Part shown: positions 6,179 to 13,908 of the stretch, one piece after another
Position numbering within the stretch: the stretch's first letter is position 1
Layout: each line of letters begins with the position of its first letter
IMG/VR virus record: IMGVR_UViG_3300040806_000631
Location: 1 to 37,539 of that record
DNA length: 37,539 bases
Direction: 5' to 3' (one strand)
DNA from: a virus
Made by a program: the position numbers and the translations under genes
Notes under the pieces: model-generated
Databases searched by the model: none
Told to the model about the DNA's origin: nothing
What the model saw: the letters and a program-made list of their open reading frames with translations, nothing else

Positions 6179-8494
6179 ATGAATGGGATAAATGCAATGA
6201 AAATCAATGTCACTAAACGTGACGGTTCACAACAAGAATTTGACTTAGAAAAAGTACACAAGGTACTAGAATGGGCAGTTGACGGTATTACGGGCGTTAG
6301 TATTTCCGAAATAGAGCTCAAGGCTAATATACAGTTATATAATAATATACCTGCATACGATATACATGAACTATTAATTAAGTCAGCAGCAGAATTAATT
6401 TCTGAACAAACTCCTAACTACCAATTCGTGGCAGCTAGGTTAATCAATTACAAACTGCGTAAAGAAGTTTATGGTGAATATGAACCCTGGCCTCTTGCTC
6501 AGTTAATTATAGAAAATATTTATCGTAATGTATATGACGGCGAGATTATGACAAATTATACTAGGGATGAAATTGATGAGCTAGACAAATACATTAAACA
6601 CGAACGTGATGATACCTTTACCTATACTGGTATGGAACAGTTTAGAGGTAAGTACTTAGTCCAAGACCGTAAGAACAAACTCCATTATGAAACACCCCAG
6701 ATGTTGTATATGTTAGTATCAGCTACGTTGTTTATGAACTACCCTAAAGAAACCCGATTAAAATATGTCAAGGATTATTATGATGCTATATCTCAGTTCT
6801 ATATCTCGCTCCCTACGCCGATTATGGCTGGTGTACGGACGCCGACCCGTCAGTTTTCAAGTTGGGTGCTTATCGAATCTGGTGATAGTCTTGATTCTAT
6901 TAACGCTACTGCCACTTCAATAGTAAAGTATATCAGTAAGAAGGCCGGTATCGGTATTGGTGCAGGTGCAATCAGGGCAGAGGGTGCAAAAGTAGGAGAC
7001 GGTTCCGTAGTGCACACTGGACTTATCCCATTCTTAAAATACTTTCAAGCGGCAGTTAAATCATGTTCACAAGGTGGTGTTCGTGGTGGTGCAGCGACAG
7101 TATATATTCCAGTGTGGCACTACGAATTCGAGGATCTGGTTGTTCTAAAGAATAATAAGGGAACAGAAGAGAACAGAGTCCGACACATGGACTATGCATT
7201 CCAATTTAATAAACTAATGTATGAAAGGTTACTTACAGGTGGCAATATTACATTCTTTGATCCTAATGACGTCCCTGGTTTATATGATGCATTCTTTGCA
7301 GACCAAGATAAATTCAAAGAGCTATATGAGAAGTATGAAAGAAAAACATCTATTAGGAAAAAGTCATTACCAGCAATTCAGGTATTCTCACAATTCTTAA
7401 CAGAGAGAAAGGATACGGGTAGAATATATCTAATGAATGTTGACCATGCAAATGAACATGGTGCTTTCTTGCCGGATCGAGCCCCTATTAGAATGAGTAA
7501 TCTATGTTGTGAAATTGATTTACCTACTTCTCCGTTGGATGCATCTGATGAAAATGTAGGGGAAATATCACTGTGTACTTTATCAGCAATCAACTGGGGA
7601 CTCATAAATGATCCAAAAGACTTTGAGAAATATTGTAATCTTTCTGTTAGGGCTCTTGATGAGCTTCTTGATTATCAAGGGTATCCAGTACCTGCCGCTA
7701 AGAGAGGTACTCTCAGCCGAAGACCTCTTGGAGTTGGTATTATTAACCTCGCATACTTCCTTGCCAAACGTGGCCTAAAATATGATAAGTCTGCATTCGA
7801 GGTTGTGGATGAATATGCAGAGGCGTGGAGTTACTACCTTATTAAGGCATCTGCTGACTTGGCAGAAGAAAAAGGTAAAATTCCTTTAAATAATGAGACA
7901 AAATACGGCCATGGAGTTCTTCCAATTAATACATATAAGAGTGCAATAGATAATTTAATAGGGCACAAAGAACGTATGAATTGGGACGAATTGAGAACTC
8001 AACTCAAGGCCACAGGAATTCGTAATAGTACCCTCATGGCATTAATGCCGTCAGAAACATCTGCACAGATTAGTAATAGTACAAATGGTATCGAGCCACC
8101 TAGAGCATTGGTATCATATAAACAAAGTAAGGATGGTGTTATGGCCCAAGTAGTGCCAGGGTATCATCACTTAAAGAATAAGTATGATTTACTGTGGGAT
8201 CAAAAATCTCCTGAAGGATACTTGCATATCTGTGCCATCTTACAGAAGTATATTGACCAAGGTATCTCGGTTAATACTTCATACAATCCGGAACACTTCG
8301 AGGACAATAAAATCCCTATGTCAGAAATGATAAAGGATACAGTTACTGCCTATAAGTATGGATTAAAACAACTGTATTACTTTAACACCTTTGATGGTGC
8401 TGGAGAAATGACAGACGAGACCACACATCACACATATTATGAAGGTGAGTCCGAAACATACGAAGATGATGATTGCGAGAGTTGCAAGATTTGA
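6179..8494 (+). CDS. nrdA: Class Ia ribonucleoside-diphosphate reductase, alpha subunit
   Basis: A 771-residue NrdA (start 6179; 6197 is an alternative that gives the more usual MKINVTKRDG beginning). It reduces ribonucleotides to deoxyribonucleotides with NrdB. The N-terminal ~95 residues form an ATP cone. The radical-site residues are present: Asn441, Cys443 and Glu445 in SNLCCEI, plus Cys466 in LCTLSA (E. coli Cys462). The C-terminal redox pair is a CxxC (Cys766, Cys769) rather than the CxxxxC of E. coli. The position equal to E. coli Cys225 is Trp229 (TGG at 6863-6865) in an otherwise well-matched QFSSxVLIExGDSLDSINAT block. That Cys normally pairs with Cys462, so turnover must differ or the base is an error. 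Confidence 0.95.
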   Translation: MNGINAMKINVTKRDGSQQEFDLEKVHKVLEWAVDGITGVSISEIELKANIQLYNNIPAYDIHELLIKSAAELISEQTPNYQFVAARLINYKLRKEVYGEYEPWPLAQLIIENIYRNVYDGEIMTNYTRDEIDELDKYIKHERDDTFTYTGMEQFRGKYLVQDRKNKLHYETPQMLYMLVSATLFMNYPKETRLKYVKDYYDAISQFYISLPTPIMAGVRTPTRQFSSWVLIESGDSLDSINATATSIVKYISKKAGIGIGAGAIRAEGAKVGDGSVVHTGLIPFLKYFQAAVKSCSQGGVRGGAATVYIPVWHYEFEDLVVLKNNKGTEENRVRHMDYAFQFNKLMYERLLTGGNITFFDPNDVPGLYDAFFADQDKFKELYEKYERKTSIRKKSLPAIQVFSQFLTERKDTGRIYLMNVDHANEHGAFLPDRAPIRMSNLCCEIDLPTSPLDASDENVGEISLCTLSAINWGLINDPKDFEKYCNLSVRALDELLDYQGYPVPAAKRGTLSRRPLGVGIINLAYFLAKRGLKYDKSAFEVVDEYAEAWSYYLIKASADLAEEKGKIPLNNETKYGHGVLPINTYKSAIDNLIGHKERMNWDELRTQLKATGIRNSTLMALMPSETSAQISNSTNGIEPPRALVSYKQSKDGVMAQVVPGYHHLKNKYDLLWDQKSPEGYLHICAILQKYIDQGISVNTSYNPEHFEDNKIPMSEMIKDTVTAYKYGLKQLYYFNTFDGAGEMTDETTHHTYYEGESETYEDDDCESCKI

Positions 8495-8667
8495 AAAAGA
8501 AAGAACGAATTCCACTAAAAGGTGGAGAAGAGTTTGACGCACTTACACCAGCACGTAAACGGTATAAGTATTTAACTAGCCCTGGTGTTACCAAAAACAT
8601 TAAAAAGGGTTATAATAAACGATTTAGAAAAAAAGGAAAAATTAATGTCAGTATTGAAGAAGAATAA
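8491..8667 (+). CDS. Small basic protein between nrdA and nrdB
   Basis: A 58-residue Lys/Arg-rich protein that begins with a TTG at 8491, overlapping the nrdA stop TGA (8492-8494). A TTG at 8473 is another possible start. The product contains LKGGEEFDALTPARKRYKYL followed by a very basic tail. I recall short basic proteins with a GGEEFD segment in this position in marine T4-like phages. It overlaps nrdB by 23 nt. The function is unknown; nucleic-acid binding is possible from its charge. Confidence 0.5.
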   Translation: MKKKERIPLKGGEEFDALTPARKRYKYLTSPGVTKNIKKGYNKRFRKKGKINVSIEEE

Positions 8668-9718
8668 AAAGTCCCATCTGGAGAAAAATATGTTCTTAGA
8701 TGAAGGCGTAGATATTCAAAGATATGATGAACTAAAATACCCACAATTAGATAAGATTACCGAAAAACAATTAGGATTCTTTTGGAGACCCGAAGAGGTA
8801 GATATTTCAAAAGATAAAAAAGATTTCGATTCTCTTACCGAACATGAGAAGCATATTTTTACATCAAATTTAAAGAGACAGATTGTATTGGATTCGGTAC
8901 AGGGCCGTGCACCTAATCTTGCATTCTTACCTATTGCATCTCTACCAGAAGTAGAGAACTGGATTGAAACTTGGTCATTCTTTGAAACAATTCACAGCAA
9001 GAGTTATACACATATCATTCGTAATATATATCCAGACCCTTCGAAGGTATTTGATGGCATTTTGGATACTAAAGAAATTGGCAATTGTGCAGATTCTATT
9101 AGTACCTACTATGATGATTTGGTTACATCAAATAATGGGCCGACTAATAAAATGCAACATAAGAGAGCTATTTGGATGGCGATGATGTCTGCAAATGCAT
9201 TAGAAGGAGTAAGGTTCTATGTATCATTTGCATGTTCGTGGGCCTTTGCAGAGTTAAAGAAAATGGAAGGTAATGCAAAGATTATCAAGTTTATTGCTCG
9301 TGATGAAAATGTGCACCTTGCATCAACTACTACAATGTTAAAACTCTTACAGAAAGAAGATAAAGACTTTGCAAAGATTGCAAAACAAACTGAAAAAGAA
9401 TCCATTCAGTTATATGTAGATGTAATTGAACAAGAAAAGGCATGGGCCGAATACCTGTTCCGTGACGGTTCTATGATTGGTCTAAATTCAAAACTCTTAT
9501 GTGACTATATAGAATGGATTGGTTGTAAAAGAATGAGGGCAATTGGATTACCTTGTCCGTATACAGTTACTCAAATGAATCCATTACCATGGACAGAAAA
9601 ATGGATTTCTGGAGGTAATGTTCAAGTAGCACCACAAGAGACCGAAATAAGTTCCTATGTGGTTGGGGGTGTAAAACAAGACGTAGATGACAACACACTA
9701 AAAGGACTCAGTCTATAA
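8645..9718 (+). CDS. nrdB: Class Ia ribonucleoside-diphosphate reductase, beta subunit
   Basis: A 357-residue NrdB starting at ATG 8645, with AAGGA at 8633-8637. It carries the diiron-tyrosyl cofactor that starts radical chemistry in NrdA. All ligands align with E. coli: Asp83 (VLDSVQGR), Glu114 and His117 (FFETIHS), Glu187 (ALEGVRF), Glu221 and His224 (RDENVHL), plus the radical Tyr121 (KSYTHI). So the beta subunit looks fully functional, in contrast to the odd Cys-to-Trp change in NrdA. The C-terminal tail is acidic and ends Leu-Ser-Leu, consistent with docking to NrdA. Confidence 0.95.
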   Translation: MSVLKKNKKSHLEKNMFLDEGVDIQRYDELKYPQLDKITEKQLGFFWRPEEVDISKDKKDFDSLTEHEKHIFTSNLKRQIVLDSVQGRAPNLAFLPIASLPEVENWIETWSFFETIHSKSYTHIIRNIYPDPSKVFDGILDTKEIGNCADSISTYYDDLVTSNNGPTNKMQHKRAIWMAMMSANALEGVRFYVSFACSWAFAELKKMEGNAKIIKFIARDENVHLASTTTMLKLLQKEDKDFAKIAKQTEKESIQLYVDVIEQEKAWAEYLFRDGSMIGLNSKLLCDYIEWIGCKRMRAIGLPCPYTVTQMNPLPWTEKWISGGNVQVAPQETEISSYVVGGVKQDVDDNTLKGLSL

Positions 9719-9915
9719 TGCCAACACAACTTAAATTTAATTTTGACAAACCTCGAGATTGTACTCCTAAGGAACAAAAAGAGTGGATCGGCGGCGAACT
9801 TAAATATTGGGCTGATATTCAAGGCAATATTATTATAGGTTTATCAATTTTACAAGTAAGTCTTTTAGGATTCATGTTAGGTATGATGTGTGTCATAGAA
9901 AATACAATAGCTTAG
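9718..9915 (+). CDS. Small single-pass membrane protein
   Basis: A 65-residue protein that overlaps the nrdB stop by 1 nt (TAATG). Residues 1-35 are polar (PKEQKEWIGGELKYW). Residues ~38-60 form one transmembrane helix rich in Leu, Ile, Gly and Met. I do not recognise the family. Its position between nrdB and glutaredoxin is probably just operon packing. Confidence 0.5.
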   Translation: MPTQLKFNFDKPRDCTPKEQKEWIGGELKYWADIQGNIIIGLSILQVSLLGFMLGMMCVIENTIA

Positions 9916-9924
9916 GAGAATATA

Positions 9925-10155
9925 ATGAAAATAGAAATTTTTAGTAAGGATAATTGCCCTTACTGTGATATGGCAGTGCACAAGGCACAGTCAATGATAC
10001 AAGAAAGAAACGATATAGAATATTCAGTCTTTAAATTGGGAATTGATTTTGGTAGAGAAGAAATGCTAGAGAATTTCCCAGGAGCAAGAACCTTTCCCCA
10101 AATAAGAGTTGATGGGGAGAATATTGGCGGGTGGTTAGAATTTCAAAAGATTTAA
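9925..10155 (+). CDS. Glutaredoxin
   Basis: A 76-residue glutaredoxin, near the usual phage length. The dithiol active site CPYC is at residues 11-14, the cis-proline is Pro58 in TFPQI, and GG follows at ~68-69 in the glutathione-binding region. It can pass electrons to the C-terminal Cys pair of NrdA, as T4 NrdC does. A ribosome site (AGGAGAAT) lies just upstream of the ATG. Its place in the nrd operon supports the electron-donor role. Confidence 0.9.
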   Translation: MKIEIFSKDNCPYCDMAVHKAQSMIQERNDIEYSVFKLGIDFGREEMLENFPGARTFPQIRVDGENIGGWLEFQKI

Positions 10156-10172
10156 CAAATAAGGAGTTACTT

Positions 10173-10379
10173 ATGGCATACGGAACTGCACCGACACATT
10201 GGTACGTGCATGATTGTCAATTTTGTTATAAACGATCATTTATTTCAATAGAGGATGAATGGGATACGGACGATAGATTCTGCCCTAATTGTGGTATATC
10301 ATCAGAAGTGGATGCAACTTCAGACTATGGTGATACTACCGTAGAAACTTTGGATTATGACGAAGATTACGAGGAATAA
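10173..10379 (+). CDS. Small zinc-ribbon protein with acidic tail
   Basis: A 68-residue protein. The start at 10173 is set by AAGGAG at 10161-10166. Two Cys pairs, Cys15-x2-Cys18 and Cys37-x2-Cys40 (FCPNC), predict one zinc ribbon. The C-terminal 20 residues are strongly acidic and Tyr-rich (ETLDYDEDYEE). It may bind a protein or nucleic acid; no specific function can be assigned. Confidence 0.6.
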   Translation: MAYGTAPTHWYVHDCQFCYKRSFISIEDEWDTDDRFCPNCGISSEVDATSDYGDTTVETLDYDEDYEE

Positions 10380-10806
10380 TCCCCCATGGGTATATCAAGG
10401 CATCGAGTGGCAACCACCCGAAGACTTCGATCCGAGCGACGTATATGGTTTTGTCTACATAATAACCAATCTGAAAAATCAGAGGAAATACGTAGGGAAG
10501 AAGTTCTTTTGGAGTCAGAAAACTTTACCTATAACCAAGACAAGAAAACGCAGGAAGAAGCTTAAGGTTGAATCTGATTGGAGAACCTATTGGGGCTCTA
10601 ATAAACATTTAGTTGCAGAGATAGAAGAATTCGGTACAGATAATTATACCAGAGAGATTCTTCACTTATGTAAGACTAAAGGTGACTGTGCATATATGGA
10701 AGCTAAGGAACAATTCGATAGAGACGTATTACTTACCGAAGAGTATTATAACGGAATCATATCTTGTAAAATCGGTGGACAAACCGTTAAAAATTTAATT
10801 AAATAG
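10357..10806 (+). CDS. GIY-YIG family nuclease-like protein
   Basis: A 149-residue protein. It contains a variant GIY-YIG core: GFVY (residues 31-34) and YVG (45-47), an Arg-rich helix (KTRKRRKK, ~61-68), then YMEAKEQF (Glu115 or Glu118 as metal ligand) and YYNGII (Asn132). Such stand-alone proteins in T4-like phages are usually called Seg-like or Hef-like homing endonucleases or DNA-repair nucleases. It starts 23 nt inside the zinc-ribbon gene. There is no sign of an intron or interrupted gene nearby, so homing is unproven. Confidence 0.7.
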   Translation: MTKITRNNPPWVYQGIEWQPPEDFDPSDVYGFVYIITNLKNQRKYVGKKFFWSQKTLPITKTRKRRKKLKVESDWRTYWGSNKHLVAEIEEFGTDNYTREILHLCKTKGDCAYMEAKEQFDRDVLLTEEYYNGIISCKIGGQTVKNLIK

Positions 10807-10809
10807 GGG

Positions 10810-10838
10810 TTTACATTTATGGAAAAGTGTAGTATAAT
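10810..10838 (+). promoter_or_regulatory. Sigma70-type promoter, near-leaderless
   Basis: TTTACA at 10810-10815, 17-nt spacer, TATAAT at 10833-10838. The predicted transcription start (~10845) is only about three bases before the ATG at 10848, leaving no room for a ribosome-binding site. Confidence 0.85.
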
Positions 10839-10847
10839 ATACCTATT

Positions 10848-11189
10848 ATGAAGAACAATATCATACAATTTCCGACTGGGCGAAGACAAGCACAGATTGA
10901 GGAAGAAAGGGACTGGGAGTATGAGAACTTCACAGACGAATGTGTAGATACTGCTCAGTTTGCTCTACTGCTATTGGAAGATTATATTGATTCAGATGAA
11001 GGTAGTAATCTTAAAGAACTTGATTTTAGAAATCCAGAGTACGCAGAGTCCCGTGATATGTTTGTAGTAGTAAATTTATTGTCTTCTATGTTTATGCGTT
11101 ATGGTGGTATAAAACACTTCTTGCAAAAAGACCTAGAAACTCTATTCACTAAAATACAAGAAACCCGAGAACCTAATGATATTACTTGA
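10848..11189 (+). CDS. Conserved phage hypothetical protein
   Basis: A 113-residue acidic helical protein beginning MKNNIIQFPTGRR, an opening I recall in small marine-phage proteins. It has no membrane segment or catalytic motif. Its mRNA should be almost leaderless because the promoter -10 box ends nine bases before the ATG. It overlaps the RNase H gene by 14 nt. Function unknown. Confidence 0.55.
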   Translation: MKNNIIQFPTGRRQAQIEEERDWEYENFTDECVDTAQFALLLLEDYIDSDEGSNLKELDFRNPEYAESRDMFVVVNLLSSMFMRYGGIKHFLQKDLETLFTKIQETREPNDIT

Positions 11190-12030
11190 CTATAGTCAGA
11201 TCGCACTATCCAACATCATAGTGCAAAAACTTAATGATGAAAATATGATACGCCATATGATTCTTAATAGTATCCGTATGTATAACAAGAGATACCGACA
11301 AGAGTATGGCCAAATGGTTATATGCGCTGATGGCATGAATACATGGCGAAGAGAATACTTCCCAGAATACAAGGCAATGCGCAGGAAAGGTAAAGAAGAA
11401 TCTGATACCGATTGGTCTGAAATTTTTAGAATACTTAATCTAGTACGAGAAGAAATCCAAGAAAATTTACCATATAAAGTACTGCATATGGAAGGGTGTG
11501 AGGCCGATGATATTATAGGCGCACTTACTATCCGTACCCAAGAATTTGGTCATGGAGAACCTGTAATGATTGTTTCATCCGATAAGGACTTTATTCAATT
11601 ACAAAAATTCAATAATGTAAAACAATGGTCTCCTATTCAAAAGAAAGTAGTAACTGATAAGAACCCTAGAATGTATTTATTTAATCACGTCATGCGAGGT
11701 GATTCCGGTGATGGAGTTCCTAATGTATTATCAAAAGATGATACGTTTATTACAGAGGCAAAACAAACTCCATTAAGACAGACACGTATTGACGATTGGT
11801 TAGAAAGAAGTGATAATTTAAAAGACGCGATGCCAGAAGAAGTATATCGCAACTATCAGAGAAATAAAAAATTAATTGACTTGACAGAAATCCCAGAGGA
11901 CATACAAGAATCAATTATAAATAATTATGATAATCAAAAACTACCTATGAAAATGAAAGTTTTGAATTACTTAATTAAGAAAAGATGTAACAACCTGATT
12001 GAATGCGTGGAGGAGTTTTATAATGCGTAG
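11176..12030 (+). CDS. rnh: T4-type RNase H (5'-3' exonuclease, FEN family)
   Basis: A 284-residue homologue of T4 RNase H, which removes RNA primers and adjacent DNA from lagging-strand fragments. FEN-family acidic residues are visible: Asp5 (LLDYSQIA), Asp52, Glu109-Ala-Asp111-Asp112 (CEADDIIG), Asp136 and Asp138 (SSDKDF), and Asp176/Asp179 (GDSGDGVPN). The VKQWSPIQKK segment closely matches T4. Length is close to T4 RNase H, about 305. It should work with gp32 and the DNA ligase encoded downstream. Confidence 0.9.
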   Translation: MILLDYSQIALSNIIVQKLNDENMIRHMILNSIRMYNKRYRQEYGQMVICADGMNTWRREYFPEYKAMRRKGKEESDTDWSEIFRILNLVREEIQENLPYKVLHMEGCEADDIIGALTIRTQEFGHGEPVMIVSSDKDFIQLQKFNNVKQWSPIQKKVVTDKNPRMYLFNHVMRGDSGDGVPNVLSKDDTFITEAKQTPLRQTRIDDWLERSDNLKDAMPEEVYRNYQRNKKLIDLTEIPEDIQESIINNYDNQKLPMKMKVLNYLIKKRCNNLIECVEEFYNA

Positions 12031-12448
12031 AAAATTAATATCCGAGGTCTTTGAAGAGGCCGCAAAACTAAATACTAAGAGTGCGAAGATTGCTTATTTG
12101 CAAAAGAATAATTCAGCGCCACTTAGAGATATTATCAGAATTAACTTTGATGATGATATCGTTTCACTATTACCGAAAGGTGCACCACCCTATAAGAAAG
12201 ATGATATGGTCGATGGCCATAATTATTCTACGCTGTATCATAAATTTAGACAGTTTAAATATTTCTTTAAGGGCCCAAAGACCAATATGAGCCAAGTAAA
12301 AAGAGAATCGGTATTTATTTCTTTACTTGAATCAATTCATCCAAATGATGCAGAATTGTTCATTCAGGCAAAAGATAAAAATTTGAAGTATAAGGGAATT
12401 ACAAAGAAGCTTTGTCAAGATGCATTCCCTAATTTAATTAGTAAGTAA
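12023..12448 (+). CDS. Conserved T4-like phage protein (DUF6433-like)
   Basis: A 141-residue protein. The start at 12023 is supported by GGAGGAG at 12009-12015. The pattern LQKNNSAPLRDIIRINFD, APPYKKDD, FRQFKYFFKG and RESVFISLLESIHPNDAEL fits a family I recall as DUF6433, common beside replication genes in marine T4-like phages. The function is not known. It overlaps the RNase H gene by 8 nt. Confidence 0.65.
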   Translation: MRRKLISEVFEEAAKLNTKSAKIAYLQKNNSAPLRDIIRINFDDDIVSLLPKGAPPYKKDDMVDGHNYSTLYHKFRQFKYFFKGPKTNMSQVKRESVFISLLESIHPNDAELFIQAKDKNLKYKGITKKLCQDAFPNLISK

Positions 12449-12529
12449 TAATAACATGATAATAAGGAGGGCAGTCTATATAAAACCTTTATAATGATAG
12501 AATTCAATTAATCAACATGGAGAAACATT

Positions 12530-12694
12530 ATGCATGTACAAATTGAACGCCTTAAAAAAGACCAAAAAGAGGCAATATACTATCAAAAGAAACTGAAGCG
12601 TAAGGGGAAAGATGTTCTAGCATATAAGATGCAGAAAAAAATCGAATACCTAAATAAATTTATTGAAGATATGGCGGCAGTTCAAGGAGGTTAA
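12530..12694 (+). CDS. Small basic helical protein
   Basis: A 54-residue protein read directly from the sequence: ATG at 12530, TAA at 12692-12694. It is a single Lys/Gln-rich helix (HVQIERLKK ... YKMQKKIEYLNKFIEDMAA) ending Gly-Gly. ATGGAGAAACATT upstream supplies GGAG at 12519-12522. The 12449-12529 region upstream has no convincing promoter; a TATAAT at 12490-12495 lacks a -35 box. Function unknown. Confidence 0.55.
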   Translation: MHVQIERLKKDQKEAIYYQKKLKRKGKDVLAYKMQKKIEYLNKFIEDMAAVQGG

Positions 12695-12708
12695 ATAACC
12701 GGGGTTAA

Positions 12709-12728
12709 GGCCCTGGTAAAACAGGGCC
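12709..12728 (+). promoter_or_regulatory. Perfect 7-bp hairpin just before a start codon
   Basis: GGCCCTG (12709-12715) and CAGGGCC (12722-12728) form a perfect GC-rich stem with a six-base loop, ending eight bases before the ATG at 12737. No U-run follows, so it is not a typical terminator. The only purine-rich ribosome-site candidate (AGGG) is inside the stem, so it may control translation of the next gene or stabilise a processed mRNA. Confidence 0.55.
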
Positions 12729-12736
12729 AATTACCT

Positions 12737-13048
12737 ATGACAGAAGAAATTAAATTTACTAAAGAAGAACTTGCAAATTCTAAAAGAATTTATAAGTCGG
12801 CAACACCAAAGTATACCTACGACTGGTATCTAAAATGGGTATCAAGTGTTATCATTCTATGTGCAATAACAATCAGAGCGGCTGGAGTCCCAGAATTAAT
12901 GTGGATGGATATGCTGTTATCTTGGATTGGAGCAATGGGCTGGTTTGTTGTAGGATTTATATGGCAAGATAGAGCACTTATCTTATTAAATGGAGTTATA
13001 GGCATTATATTATTTTCGGGGCTAATTAGATATTACTTTGGAATGTAA
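12737..13048 (+). CDS. Small multi-pass membrane protein (DUF6552-like)
   Basis: A 103-residue protein. After a polar N-terminus (residues 1-32) there are three hydrophobic segments at ~35-50, ~57-75 and ~80-98. The phrases YDWYLKWVSS, IRAAGVPEL and GWFVVGFIWQDRALILLNG match a family I recall from marine phages and bacteria, probably DUF6552. Function unknown. No free Shine-Dalgarno is seen because a hairpin occupies 12709-12728. Confidence 0.6.
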   Translation: MTEEIKFTKEELANSKRIYKSATPKYTYDWYLKWVSSVIILCAITIRAAGVPELMWMDMLLSWIGAMGWFVVGFIWQDRALILLNGVIGIILFSGLIRYYFGM

Positions 13049-13064
13049 TGAATTTAAATAATGG

Positions 13065-13093
13065 TTGACAAATACCAATTGATGTGATATAAT
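13065..13093 (+). promoter_or_regulatory. Consensus sigma70 promoter, leaderless
   Basis: TTGACA at 13065-13070, 17-nt spacer, TATAAT at 13088-13093. The expected start point (~13100) is one base before the ATG at 13101, so the mRNA should lack a 5' leader. Confidence 0.9.
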
Positions 13094-13100
13094 ATACATT

Positions 13101-13676
13101 ATGAATATTTTTATACTTAACGAAGACCCAGTAATTGCAGCACAAGAACAGTGTGACAAACATGTGGTAAAAATGATTGTAGAGTCGGCACAAATGCTAT
13201 CTACTGTACACAGAATGTTAGACGGCTCGATCGAGCAACGTCCATCCAAATCAGGAAAAAGAATCTTAAAATATTACAAATTACCAGACGAAAGAGAGGA
13301 CTTGTATTACAAGGCTGTACATCACAATCATCCATGTACTGTATGGACACGCGAGTCTTGTTGTAATTATTCTTGGCACTATGAACATTTTTGTGCACTT
13401 ATGGATGAATATACATATAGGTATGGTAAGATACATTCAACGGATACTAAATTAAGAAAGGCCCTAAAACAGTTGCCAGATAATATCAATAGAACAGGTG
13501 GCAGAACTCACTTTAAATTGGCTATGGGTTCTAATCCAGAGTGTGTAGTATATGGGTTGGGTGGTACTGATCCTGTACAGTCTTACAGAAATTTCTATCA
13601 AACAAAGCAATCGAGGTTTAAAATGGATTGGACAAAACGTAAAGTGCCGGAGTGGTTTAACTATGCCGCTGTATGA
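13101..13676 (+). CDS. Conserved phage protein of unknown function
   Basis: A 191-residue protein. The opening NIFILNEDPVIAAQEQCDKH, then VVKMIVESAQMLSTVHR, is highly characteristic of a family widespread in T4-like phages, sometimes labelled pyrimidine-dimer glycosylase. I see no convincing match to T4 DenV, so I leave the function open. His and Cys residues are frequent (CDKH, HHNHPC, CCNYSWHYEHFC) and could form a metal or active site. First gene of an operon with PhoH, a nuclease and peroxiredoxin. The stop overlaps the next gene by 14 nt. Confidence 0.6.
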   Translation: MNIFILNEDPVIAAQEQCDKHVVKMIVESAQMLSTVHRMLDGSIEQRPSKSGKRILKYYKLPDEREDLYYKAVHHNHPCTVWTRESCCNYSWHYEHFCALMDEYTYRYGKIHSTDTKLRKALKQLPDNINRTGGRTHFKLAMGSNPECVVYGLGGTDPVQSYRNFYQTKQSRFKMDWTKRKVPEWFNYAAV

Positions 13677-13908
13677 TTTTGAAGATAAAGTAACGGGCGA
13701 AATCGTTACAAAAATGATTAAGATATCCGATAAGGATCAATTCTTAAAGGATAATCCTAATCTAAAACAAGTAATTTTATCTACACCATCAATTGTTGGT
13801 AGTGTAGGTGGAACACTGTCTCGTGCAGGAGACGGATGGAAAGAAGTGCAAGATAAAATTAAATCGGGTTTACCCCCACGGTTAAAGGATAATATTAGAA
13901 CAAAATGA
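13663..13908 (+). CDS. Small FmdB-like-start protein without zinc cysteines
   Basis: An 81-residue protein from ATG 13663; the frame is open further upstream but that would overlap the previous gene by more than 100 nt. It begins MPLYDFEDKVTGE, like FmdB-type zinc ribbons, but has no Cys. The C-terminal half is Gly/Lys-rich and ends in a basic segment. Similar small proteins precede phoH in marine T4-like phages as I recall. Function unknown. It overlaps the next gene by 4 nt. Confidence 0.55.
   Translation: MPLYDFEDKVTGEIVTKMIKISDKDQFLKDNPNLKQVILSTPSIVGSVGGTLSRAGDGWKEVQDKIKSGLPPRLKDNIRTK

Noticed and set aside
10357-10806. GIY-YIG gene as evidence of an intron or homing event
   Set aside because: Neighbouring genes are intact and no split gene or intron boundary is visible.
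12490-12495. TATAAT before the 54-residue gene at 12530
   Set aside because: No -35 box at 16-18 bases upstream and no TATAAATA; not enough to call a promoter.
13101-13676. Annotation as pyrimidine-dimer DNA glycosylase
   Set aside because: No convincing similarity to T4 DenV could be seen by eye; kept as unknown function.
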